From assembly GCA_035543115.1 (NCBI GenBank), contig DATKKF010000109.1:1-47414 (forward strand): a DNA stretch of 47,414 nucleotides, read 5' to 3'. Position 1 is the stretch's first letter; every line of letters starts with the position of its first letter. Origin of the DNA: RPRB01 sp035543115. Lineage in GTDB: Bacteria; Myxococcota; Myxococcia; Myxococcales; Myxococcaceae. Below the pieces are notes generated by a model that had not been told where the DNA came from, did not search any database, and worked only from the letters and a program-made list of their open reading frames with translations. Positions 7,783-15,286 of the stretch are shown one piece after another. Made by a program: the position numbers and the translations under genes.

Positions 7783-8486
7783 TGCGCGCGGCGCTGCTCG
7801 TGGCTCTGCTGTCGGCCCCCACTGCGCTCGGCGCGGTGGGCAGCGTCACCGTGGTCGAGGGCCCGGCGTTCCGCACTTCGAAGGGCGGTGCAGAGCAGCC
7901 GCTGCAGCTGGGTGCCGAGGTCGATCTCGACGACACGCTGCGCACCGGCCCCGCGGGGAACGTGAAGCTCACCCTGACCGACCAGAGCGTGGTGGTGCTG
8001 GGGCCGGACAGCGAGCTGGTCGTCGAGCGAGCCGAGTTCGAGGCGCAGGAGCGGAGCCGGGTGTCGCTGAAGCTCCTGGTGGGCGGGGTCTGGGCGAAGG
8101 TGAAGAAGGCCATCGCCGGGAGCGACTCGACGTTCGAGGTGAGCGCCGCCCGGGCCGTGGCCGGTGTTCGCGGCACCATTTTCCGCGTCGACGCCACGCC
8201 GCTCATCGCCGGCACCCGGCCCCCGAAGATCCGCGAGACGGTGGTGCGGGTGGCCGAGGGACGGGTGGCGGTGAACGCGCAGGTGAAGAAGGCGGCCACG
8301 CCGCCGCCGAAGGGCCCGCGGGTGGAGGTTCCGGGCCCGACCGAGGTGACGGCCGAGGAGTGGGAGCGGCGCTTCGTGGAGCTGCAGGCCGGGCGTCAGG
8401 TGCGGATCACCGACACCCAGTTCCAGACCGGCAAGGCGAGCCAGAAGAAGGACTCCATCGACCGCTTCTTGCAGAAGCACCCCTGA
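7782..8486 (+). CDS. FecR-domain exported protein
   Basis: A 234-aa protein with an N-terminal signal peptide (MRAALLVALLSAPTALG) and a FecR domain at about residues 40-150. The domain shows the repeated strand pattern DTLRTGPAGNVKLTLTD, VVVLGPDSELVV, GGVWAKVKK and FEVSAARAVAGVRGTIF. Classical FecR is an inner-membrane anti-sigma regulator that senses a TonB receptor. This protein has no cytoplasmic domain and no sigma-factor neighbour, so it is more likely a structural or ligand-binding envelope protein. It is the last gene of the three-gene overlap chain. A short charged helix with KKDSIDRFLQK ends the protein. Confidence 0.85.
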   Translation: MRAALLVALLSAPTALGAVGSVTVVEGPAFRTSKGGAEQPLQLGAEVDLDDTLRTGPAGNVKLTLTDQSVVVLGPDSELVVERAEFEAQERSRVSLKLLVGGVWAKVKKAIAGSDSTFEVSAARAVAGVRGTIFRVDATPLIAGTRPPKIRETVVRVAEGRVAVNAQVKKAATPPPKGPRVEVPGPTEVTAEEWERRFVELQAGRQVRITDTQFQTGKASQKKDSIDRFLQKHP

Positions 8487-8499
8487 GCCGTGGCGGGCG

Positions 8500-10041
8500 C
8501 TAGCGGGTGGTGAAGCCGCGCGGGTCGCTGATCGACCCCTCGAAGCTCCCGATGGGGGGGACCAGGGCACCGATCCCGGTGTACGCGTCCACGCTGGCGA
8601 ACGGGGCGTACCCCACGACGAACCACGAGTACCTGGAAGCCGAGGGAAGTGCCGCCCCCAGTGCTGGGAGATCGGGAATGTGCGTCGAGGCCTCGGCGGT
8701 CACCACGTAGAAGCTCGGCTTCGTCGCCTCCCCGTTGAAGATGGCCAGGTGCACCCCGCCGGCGAGTGGTCTCCAGCGGAAGTCGGTGGACGTCGAGACT
8801 CCGGTGCCGCCGTCGACCGGCGTGGACGGCACGGCAGGTGTCGGAAGGACGATGGTCACGTCGGTCGCTCCGCGGGTGATGCCCGACTCGCGCCGGAAGG
8901 TGTCTCCCGTTCCGTCGAGCCGCGCCGCCGCGGTCACCACCGCGGTCAGGGTGATGTTGCCCGGGACCGGGAAGGCGAAATGGGTCTCCGCGTTCGTCTC
9001 CCCCCCGATGGGGAGGATCGCGTCATCGGCGAACTCCAGGTCCAGGGTCTTCGAGAACAGCTGATACCCGGCGGGAGGGACGGCCGTCCCGGAGATCGAC
9101 GCCGCGCCAGGGTCGTACAGCGGGTCGTTCCCCACGGAGACCGTCTCGCCATCGGTCACTCTGATCGCGGTGACGGTCCCGAAGGCGGTGTAAGCGGTGG
9201 GCGGGGCCCCCGGCATCGGGGTCCTCCACTGGAGCAGATGCACCGTCCCGATGGTGGTCGCCGGTCCGAACCAGGAGAGCGGAAGGCTGTAGTCCCTGGA
9301 GCCGATGCTGACGACTCCCGAGGCCTCGGGTGAGGCGAAGACCGCTCCGGTGACCTCTCCATCGCTGGGGATCGGATCTCCGCCCGAGACCGTCCCCGAG
9401 ATCACGCCGGTCTTCGCCCCGATCGAGTCGACGAAGAACAGAAAGACCAGGGTGGGGTCCGGCCGGGTGAGACCGTGGTAGAGGCCGGCCATGACCGGGG
9501 TTCCGGAGAGGACGATGGCCAGGTCGTAGGGAGGCGTGACTCCGGGGATGGAGAACCGACCGTCGGCGCCGGTCGTGGTGGTCCTGTCGCCGATGGCGAC
9601 GGTCAGCCCGGTGAGGCCGTTCCCCAGGAGGCCCACCACCCGCCCGGCGACGTCGACCTCCGTCGAGGGCACCACGGTGATGGTCACCGCCGACCTCAGG
9701 CGGGGACCTGCGTTCGCGGTCACGGTCGCCGTGGTCTCGGCATCCACCGTCGCTGGCGGCGTGTAGGTGGTCTGCGGGCCGCTGCTCGGGCCCAGCGTTC
9801 CGGGTCCGGAGAGTGTCCAGCCGATGGGGACCGAGTCACCGACGAGCGTCGCCCGGAGGCTCACCGCACCCGAGCCGGCGAGCACCCTCTGCGCCGTGGG
9901 TGACACGCTGAGCGCGGCGGCTCCGGGCACGCCGGAGTCGGGTCCACCCGCTCCCATGGTGCCGGGACCGCGCGTGGAGCTTCCACACCCCAGGATGCAC
10001 ATCGAGCAGACCCCGACCGCCAGCACCCCACGTCGGACCAT
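8500..10041 (-). CDS. Large lipoprotein with Ig-like and carboxypeptidase-regulatory-like domains
   Basis: A 513-aa predicted surface lipoprotein. The lipobox ILGC puts the lipidated Cys at residue 19, and the next residue is Gly, compatible with outer-membrane sorting. A Ser/Gly/Pro linker leads to an Ig-like segment (about 45-130: LSVSPTAQRVLAGSGAVSL and a TYTPPATV strand that is common in bacterial adhesive repeats). A carboxypeptidase-regulatory-like (TonB-plug-like) fold follows (about 130-200: DVAGRVVGLLGNGLTGLTV, then TTTGADGRFSIPGV). The rest is beta-rich without recognisable catalytic motifs. Such modular lipoproteins are common in myxobacteria. Its 3' end converges on the FecR-like gene with only 13 bases between. 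Confidence 0.75.
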   Translation of the reverse strand: MVRRGVLAVGVCSMCILGCGSSTRGPGTMGAGGPDSGVPGAAALSVSPTAQRVLAGSGAVSLRATLVGDSVPIGWTLSGPGTLGPSSGPQTTYTPPATVDAETTATVTANAGPRLRSAVTITVVPSTEVDVAGRVVGLLGNGLTGLTVAIGDRTTTTGADGRFSIPGVTPPYDLAIVLSGTPVMAGLYHGLTRPDPTLVFLFFVDSIGAKTGVISGTVSGGDPIPSDGEVTGAVFASPEASGVVSIGSRDYSLPLSWFGPATTIGTVHLLQWRTPMPGAPPTAYTAFGTVTAIRVTDGETVSVGNDPLYDPGAASISGTAVPPAGYQLFSKTLDLEFADDAILPIGGETNAETHFAFPVPGNITLTAVVTAAARLDGTGDTFRRESGITRGATDVTIVLPTPAVPSTPVDGGTGVSTSTDFRWRPLAGGVHLAIFNGEATKPSFYVVTAEASTHIPDLPALGAALPSASRYSWFVVGYAPFASVDAYTGIGALVPPIGSFEGSISDPRGFTTR

Positions 10042-10101
10042 GCACCCAGGATTCCGCCGATCCGCTGACGTTGCGGGCTCCAGCCGGATCGACTCTCATC
10101 T

Positions 10102-10680
10102 GTGCTGCTCGTGCCGTCCAACGCCTGGACCGTTCCCAACCTCTTGACCTACCTGCGCCTCTTGTCGGTGCCGGTGTTCGTCCTTCTCCATCTGGGCGGG
10201 AGACCGGGCTGGGCGCTGGTCGTGTTTCTGGCGGCGGCGTTGACCGATTCGCTGGATGGGCTGCTGGCGCGGGTGCTCCATCAGCAGACCAGGCTGGGGG
10301 CCTTCCTGGACCCGCTGGCGGACAAGCTGCTGATGGGCGCCGCGCTGATCGTGCTCTTCGTCGAGCACGAGGCGCCGCTGTGGATGATCGCCCTCGTGGC
10401 GTTCCGTGACGGTTCGATGGCGGTCGGGGCGGTGGTGGTGAAGCGCAAGGGCCTGGGGATTCCCGCGTCCCCGTCACGCGTCGGGAAGTACGCGACGTTC
10501 GCGCTGACCTGCTTCCTGGTGCTCGGGCTGTTCGACGAGACGTTCACCGACTCGCCGCTCTTGCACGCCTGGCTCCTGGTGGCGGGGTACTTCACCGGGT
10601 TGTGCGTGGCGATCAGCACCGCCCAGTACTTCCTGCGCTGGGGGTACCTCTGGGTGGCGCCGGCGCGGCGGGTTCCGTGA
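10102..10680 (+). CDS. pgsA: CDP-alcohol phosphatidyltransferase, PgsA-like
   Basis: A 192-aa integral inner-membrane enzyme that transfers a phosphatidyl group from CDP-diacylglycerol to an alcohol, most likely glycerol 3-phosphate, in the phosphatidylglycerol pathway. The whole CDP-alcohol motif is present: D49, D52-G53, A56-R57, G66, D70 and D74. The four Asp residues bind the two catalytic metals. Several hydrophobic segments follow, as in the family. The N terminus VPNLLTYLRLLSVP is typical of PgsA. The start is GTG 10102, or GTG 10111 three codons later; neither has a clear ribosome-binding site. The stop overlaps the next gene as GTGA. A different alcohol acceptor cannot be excluded. 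Confidence 0.85.
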   Translation: MLLVPSNAWTVPNLLTYLRLLSVPVFVLLHLGGRPGWALVVFLAAALTDSLDGLLARVLHQQTRLGAFLDPLADKLLMGAALIVLFVEHEAPLWMIALVAFRDGSMAVGAVVVKRKGLGIPASPSRVGKYATFALTCFLVLGLFDETFTDSPLLHAWLLVAGYFTGLCVAISTAQYFLRWGYLWVAPARRVP

Positions 10681-11480
10681 GCTGGGCAGCGGTGGCGCTG
10701 GCGCTGGCCGTCGGTCCCGGCGACTGGGCGCTGCCAGGCGTCAGGATGCACGTGGTGGCCTCCGAGGAGCTGGACCCGGACCGGCTGCGCGCGCTGGCCC
10801 GGCCCGAGGTGGTGCTCTGGGTGCGCACGCGGACCAACGGGCTCCGGCGTTCCACCGCGGAGACGCTGCAGCTCGCGGGCTCGGCATTCGTGCAGGTGCG
10901 CCCGCCGCTCGGTACGCCGGCGCTGGCGCCGTTCGTCGGGCGAGTGGGGCCGTGGGTCGAGGAGCGTGGGCTCGACGTGGCACGGGTGCGGCGCTGGTCC
11001 CCGGGGCGGCTGGCGGTGGACGTCGAGGGACCGTTCACCGAGGAGCTCGCCGCCCGGCTCCGGGTGATGCGGCCGGTCGCCGCTCGATGGGCGAGGGGAG
11101 GGTGGCCGGAGCGCGAGGAGTGGACGCGCGCCCGGGCCTTCTCCGGCGTGGAGCTGTCCGGGCTCGCGGCGGCGGGGGTCGACTGCGGCGCGGTCCCGCC
11201 GCGGACGCGGGTCCGCATCCGGATGGCGCTCGGATCGGTGACGGCGGACGGGGTGTGCGGACTGCCGCTGCGGGTGGAGGTGCCGCCGACCGTGGATGTG
11301 GGGAAGGTGCATGGGATGCTGGTGCTGCACCCGGATGCGGAGCTGCTGGTGGAGGTCGGCGACGAGGTCGCGCGGGCCGAGGCGGCGCGCCGGTTGATCG
11401 ATCAGCTCGTGTCGGCGACCCCCGGCGTGCCGGCGGTCTCGCCCCGGACTGCCGGGCCACGGGACGGCGGGGTCCGATGA
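10677..11480 (+). CDS. Hypothetical protein, 267 aa
   Basis: I do not recognise a family. The gene begins with GTG overlapping the stop of the phosphatidyltransferase gene (GTGA). The first 15 residues (VSWAAVALALAVGPG) are hydrophobic and could be a signal peptide or anchor. The rest is Arg/Val-rich with alternating hydrophobic strands (VVLWVRTRTNGLRRS, FVQVRPPL, ADGVCGLPLRVEV, MLVLHPDAELLVEV) and two Cys residues. Tandem two-fold strands suggest a beta/alpha sandwich. Codon use looks like that of its neighbours, so it is likely real. The tight coupling to pgsA and udgB suggests cotranscription only. Confidence 0.65.
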   Translation: MSWAAVALALAVGPGDWALPGVRMHVVASEELDPDRLRALARPEVVLWVRTRTNGLRRSTAETLQLAGSAFVQVRPPLGTPALAPFVGRVGPWVEERGLDVARVRRWSPGRLAVDVEGPFTEELAARLRVMRPVAARWARGGWPEREEWTRARAFSGVELSGLAAAGVDCGAVPPRTRVRIRMALGSVTADGVCGLPLRVEVPPTVDVGKVHGMLVLHPDAELLVEVGDEVARAEAARRLIDQLVSATPGVPAVSPRTAGPRDGGVR

Positions 11481-11656
11481 CTGGCTCATGGGCCGACGCA
11501 GGGCCGCAGCGCCGGCGCTGCGGGCCGTGTCCAGCCGGGAGTGGAGCGGAGCCTGGGGCCTCTCGGCAGCCGGGGGTGCCCGCCCAGGCGCGCCTCCCGG
11601 GTCGCCCGAGCCTCGACCGGTGGCGCCGCGTTCCAGGAGTCGGGGGTGACCGATGA
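11477..11656 (+). CDS. Possible small protein (59 aa), coupled to both neighbours
   Basis: A 60-codon frame starts with ATGA over the stop of the preceding gene and ends with a stop that overlaps the uracil-DNA glycosylase start, again as ATGA. The predicted product is Arg/Pro/Gly-rich with two Cys (CGPC). GC at third positions is about 75 percent by hand count, lower than expected for a strong gene here, so it could also be non-coding spacer. The double overlap is the main support. No family is recognised. Confidence 0.35.
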   Translation: MTGSWADAGPQRRRCGPCPAGSGAEPGASRQPGVPAQARLPGRPSLDRWRRVPGVGGDR

Positions 11657-12390
11657 GCGCGCGCTCGGGCCGTCCCCCAGCGGTGCGGAACCCGGCCTCG
11701 GTGGTCACTCGCCTGAAGACGCTCGACGCGCTCGAGCGTCGCATCATGACCTGCGTCGCCTGCCCTCGGCTGGTGCGCTGGCGCGAGGAGGTGGGCCGGG
11801 TGAAGCGCCGGGCCTTCCGCGAGTGGACGTACTGGGCGCGGCCGGTGCCTGGATGGGGAGACCCACGCGCGCGGCTGGTCATCGTGGGGCTCGCGCCGGC
11901 GGCGCACGGAGGGAACCGCACGGGGCGTGTCTTCACCGGAGACCGCTCCGGTGACTTCCTCTATGCGGCGTTGCACCGGGCCGGGCTGGCGAATCGGGCC
12001 CGGAGCGAGTCCCGGGACGACGGCCTCGTCCTCCGGGGAGTGTGGGTCACCCTGGCCGCCCGGTGCGCGCCTCCGGCGAACGTGCCGCGTCCCGACGAGC
12101 TTGCCCGCTGCGCGCCATGGCTCGCCCGCGAGCTGGAGTTGATTCGCCCCGTGGTGGTGCTCGCCCTGGGGGCCATCGCCTGGGCGTCGGTCCTGGGCGT
12201 GTTCCGGGCGCGGGGCGTCGAGGTTCCCCGGCCCGCTCCGAGGTTCGCGCACGGGGCGGAGGTCTCGCTGGGGGGCGCGCCGCGGCTGCTCGGCGCGTAC
12301 CACGTCAGCCAGCAGAACACGCAGACCGGGCGGCTCACCCCCGCGATGTTCGATGCGGTGCTGCGCCGGGCGGTCGAGCTCGCGGGCTGA
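11653..12390 (+). CDS. udgB: Family 5 uracil-DNA glycosylase (UdgB-like)
   Basis: A 245-aa DNA repair glycosylase that removes uracil and related bases from DNA. Motif A of the family-5 enzymes is GLAPAAHGGNRTGR at residues 79-92, which lacks the catalytic Asp/Asn of families 1 and 2, as is normal for UDGb. The second motif is HVSQQNTQTGR near the C terminus. Four Cys at 34, 37, 138 and 153 fit the [4Fe-4S] cluster of families 4 and 5. Start ATG 11653 is inside the preceding 59-aa frame. High-GC bacteria use this enzyme against cytosine deamination. The length is normal for the family. Confidence 0.93.
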   Translation: MSARSGRPPAVRNPASVVTRLKTLDALERRIMTCVACPRLVRWREEVGRVKRRAFREWTYWARPVPGWGDPRARLVIVGLAPAAHGGNRTGRVFTGDRSGDFLYAALHRAGLANRARSESRDDGLVLRGVWVTLAARCAPPANVPRPDELARCAPWLARELELIRPVVVLALGAIAWASVLGVFRARGVEVPRPAPRFAHGAEVSLGGAPRLLGAYHVSQQNTQTGRLTPAMFDAVLRRAVELAG

Positions 12391-12490
12391 CGCCGCCCGG
12401 TGCCGATCGGTCTTCGACCGCAAGAAGCGAAACGTCCTTCACGTCGCCCCGTGACACTCTGCCGGGCGACACCGAGTCAGGAGGTACGTC

Positions 12491-12958
12491 GTGGGGTTTC
12501 GGGTGGTGGGTTTGCCGTCGTCGTTGTTCCGCTCGCTCTACGGACTCTCGGAACAGGAGCTGGCGAAGCGGGGCGCGGAGGTGAAGATCGCCGACGAGTC
12601 GCCGGGATTCCCGTGTCGGGTCTCACTCCGGGATGCGCCCCCGGGTGCCCGGATGCTGCTCCTGAACTTCGAGCATCAGCCGGCGGCGACGCCGTACCGC
12701 TCGCAGCACGCGATCTTCGTCGAGGACGGGGCCGAGGAAGCGCATCCGGGGGTGAACGAGGTGCCGGAGGTGCTCGCCCGCCGGACGCTCTCGGTCCGGG
12801 CCTTCGACCAGGCAGGCCGGATGCTCGACGGGGTGGTGGTGAATGGCCGGGAGGCGGCGCCGCTCTTCGAGCGACTGCTCGAGCTCCCGGGGACCGCGTA
12901 CCTCCACGTGCACAACGCCGGGCGAGGCTGCTACGCCGCGCGGGTCGAGCGCGCTTGA
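12491..12958 (+). CDS. DUF1203 family protein
   Basis: A 155-aa cytosolic protein of the DUF1203 family, whose function is unknown. The family pattern is clear: PGFPCRVSLRDAPPGA, LLLNFEHQPAATPYRS, an acidic FVEDG segment, RTLSVRAFDQAG and YLHVHNAGRGCYAARVER. The conserved His and Cys residues near the C terminus could be catalytic or metal-binding. GTG 12491 has an ideal AGGAGGT site six bases upstream, so the start is secure. The stop codon TGA overlaps the -35 box of the tRNA-Val promoter. Confidence 0.88.
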   Translation: MGFRVVGLPSSLFRSLYGLSEQELAKRGAEVKIADESPGFPCRVSLRDAPPGARMLLLNFEHQPAATPYRSQHAIFVEDGAEEAHPGVNEVPEVLARRTLSVRAFDQAGRMLDGVVVNGREAAPLFERLLELPGTAYLHVHNAGRGCYAARVERA

Positions 12959-12985
12959 CACCCCCGGGGGGCGGGCAGGTATTCC
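12955..12985 (+). promoter_or_regulatory. Candidate promoter of tRNA-Val, -35 box inside the DUF1203 stop
   Basis: A perfect TTGACA at 12955-12960 contains the TGA stop of the DUF1203 gene. A -10-like TATTCC lies at 12980-12985 with a rather long 19-base spacer; GGTATT at 12978 gives 17. The tRNA begins 13 bases after the first of these. Confidence 0.45.
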
Positions 12986-12997
12986 CCTGCCTCTTCG

Positions 12998-13069
<72 letters not shown>

Positions 13070-13320
13070 CAGCCGAGACGACCGCGACCGCGCGCCGCTC
13101 TGGAGCTCCCCCGCGCGGCCAGCTGGGGCCCGTTCTCCCTCGGGACCACGACCGTCCGGCCCTTCGAGGCCGGGGAGGATCGCGATCACCTGGTCGCCGC
13201 GCGTGAACGTGGTGCCGGCTGGGGTCTGAGCCGTTCAGCCGTGACGCCTCTTTGCCGAGTGCGCCTCTCTGAGGGGAAGTGGCGTCCGCCCCCCCGTTCC
13301 CGGTAGGTATCGCTCCTCTC

Positions 13321-15252
13321 ATGGCGGACTCCATCCAGATCACCCTGCCGGACGGAAGCACCAAGAACGCCCCGGCTGGCATCCGCGTCGGGGACTTCGT
13401 CAAGGAGTCCATCGGCCCCGGCCTGGCCAAGGCCGCGGTCCTCGCCCGCTTCAACGGCGAGGAGATCGACCTCACCCGGCCACTGACCGGGGACGGCAAG
13501 CTGGAGATCCTCACCTCGAAGACTCCCGAAGCCCTGGACACCATCCGTCATGACGCCGCGCACGTGGTCGCCAGCGCCGTGCAGAAGCTGTTCCCCGGCA
13601 CCCAGGTCACCATCGGTCCGACGATCGAGGGCGGCTTCTACTACGACTTCTTCCGCGACCGGCCGTTCACGCCCGAGGAGCTCGAGCAGATCGAGGCGGA
13701 GGCGAACAAAGAGATCGCCCAGAACCTTCCGTTCGTGCGCGAGGAGGTCAACGTCGCCGACGCGATCAAGCTCTTCGAGTCCAAGGGCGAGAAGTTCAAG
13801 GTGGAGATCATCGAGGACATCGTCGCCAAGGGCGCCAGGACGCTGACCCTCTACCGCCACGGTGACTGGGTGGACTTCTGCCTCGGTCCCCACGGGCCGT
13901 CGACCGGGAAGATCGGCGCGATCAAGCTCCTCAGCACCAGCGGCGCGTACTGGCGTGGCGACCACCGGAACCCGATGCTCCAGCGCATCTACGGGACGGC
14001 CTTCTTCGACAAGAAGGAGCTCGACGCCTGGCTGAAGCAGCAGGAGGAGGCGAAGAAGCGCGACCACCGGAAGCTCGGCCGCGAGCTCGACCTGTTCGAG
14101 TTCTTCCCCGAGGCTCCCGGCGCCGCTTTCTGGAGCCCGAAGGGCACCGTCCTCTACCAGGTGCTCGCGGACCGGATGCGGCGCTGGACCCGCGAGAACG
14201 GGTACCAGGAGATCAAGACCCCACTCCTCTACAACAAGGCGCTCTGGGAGAAGAGCGGGCACTGGGGCAAGTACCGCGAGAACATGTTCCTGGTCCTGGA
14301 CAACGAGACCGGTGAGCACGACTTCAGCCTCAAGCCGATGAACTGCCCCTCGCACCACCTGTACTTCGCCTCCCGGAAGCACAGCTACCGCGAGCTGCCG
14401 CTGCGCTACTCCACCCAGGACGTGCTCCACCGGAACGAGGCCTCCGGCAGTCTCAGCGGCCTGACCCGGGTCCGGCAGTTCGCCCAGGACGACGCGCACA
14501 TCTACTGCACCGAGGCACAGCTCGCGGACGAGGTGAAGCGCTTCATCCAGCTGCTGGACAAGGTGTACGCCGCGTTCGGCCTGACCTACGTGGCCAAGTT
14601 CGGCACCCGGCCACCGCAGCGCATCGGTGACGACGCGCTCTGGGACCGTGCCGAGGCCGCGCTCGAGTCGGCGGTGAAGTCGCTCGGCATCGAGTACCAG
14701 CAGAACCCCGGCGACGGCGCCTTCTACGGCCCCAAGCTCGACTTCCACGTGAAGGACAGCATCGGCCGTACCTGGCAGCTCGGGACCATCCAGGCCGACT
14801 ACAACGCCCCGGAGCGCTTCGAGCTCGCCTACGTGGGCGAGGACAACGCCGAGCACCGGCCGGTGGTGATCCACCGCGCCATCTACGGCAGCTTCGAGCG
14901 GTTCATCGCCATCCTCGTCGAGCACTACGCGGGCGCGTTCCCCACCTGGCTCGCGCCGATCCAGATCCAGCTGGTCACCGTCGCCGACCGGCAGCTGCCC
15001 TACGCCCGCGAAGTCCTGGATCTGCTCCGGGCCCGCGGCTACCGCGCCGAGCTGGACGACCGCGGGATGACGATGAACGCGAAGATCCGCGAGGCCCAGC
15101 TGCAGAAGATCCCCTTCACCCTGGTGATGGGTGACCGGGAGGTGGAACAGCGCGCGGTGGCGCCCCGGCGCTACGGCGGCGAGGACCTCAAGAGCATGTC
15201 ACTCGATGCCTTCCTCGACCTGCTCGCCAAGGAAGCCGCCCTGCCGGGGTGA
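13321..15252 (+). CDS. thrS: Threonyl-tRNA synthetase
   Basis: A 643-aa class II aminoacyl-tRNA synthetase that charges tRNA-Thr in the cytosol. Domains in order: TGS (about 1-65), editing domain with HDAAH (His77, His81) and the later CLGPH motif, catalytic core and anticodon-binding domain (from about 545). The catalytic core carries the zinc Cys in KPMNCPSHH, motif 2 (VLHRNEASGSLSGLTRVRQF) and motif 3 (VVIHRAIYGSFERF). Editing residues are intact, so Ser-tRNA-Thr should be hydrolysed. ATG 13321 is chosen as it fits the TGS start; the in-frame GTG at 13279 is not needed. I see no T-box or other riboswitch in the 250 bases after the tRNA gene. Confidence 0.97.
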   Translation: MADSIQITLPDGSTKNAPAGIRVGDFVKESIGPGLAKAAVLARFNGEEIDLTRPLTGDGKLEILTSKTPEALDTIRHDAAHVVASAVQKLFPGTQVTIGPTIEGGFYYDFFRDRPFTPEELEQIEAEANKEIAQNLPFVREEVNVADAIKLFESKGEKFKVEIIEDIVAKGARTLTLYRHGDWVDFCLGPHGPSTGKIGAIKLLSTSGAYWRGDHRNPMLQRIYGTAFFDKKELDAWLKQQEEAKKRDHRKLGRELDLFEFFPEAPGAAFWSPKGTVLYQVLADRMRRWTRENGYQEIKTPLLYNKALWEKSGHWGKYRENMFLVLDNETGEHDFSLKPMNCPSHHLYFASRKHSYRELPLRYSTQDVLHRNEASGSLSGLTRVRQFAQDDAHIYCTEAQLADEVKRFIQLLDKVYAAFGLTYVAKFGTRPPQRIGDDALWDRAEAALESAVKSLGIEYQQNPGDGAFYGPKLDFHVKDSIGRTWQLGTIQADYNAPERFELAYVGEDNAEHRPVVIHRAIYGSFERFIAILVEHYAGAFPTWLAPIQIQLVTVADRQLPYAREVLDLLRARGYRAELDDRGMTMNAKIREAQLQKIPFTLVMGDREVEQRAVAPRRYGGEDLKSMSLDAFLDLLAKEAALPG

Positions 15253-15286
15253 GTCCCCCAGTTCATCGGCCGGTTCCCCAGGTTGC

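Noticed and set aside
13070..13320. Possible T-box or ribosomal leader upstream of thrS.
   Set aside because: No T-box core, no long stem and no leader peptide with Thr codons was seen by eye.
13186..14925. A 579-codon minus-strand frame opposite thrS.
   Set aside because: thrS is fully conserved on the plus strand; the reverse frame is a high-GC artefact.
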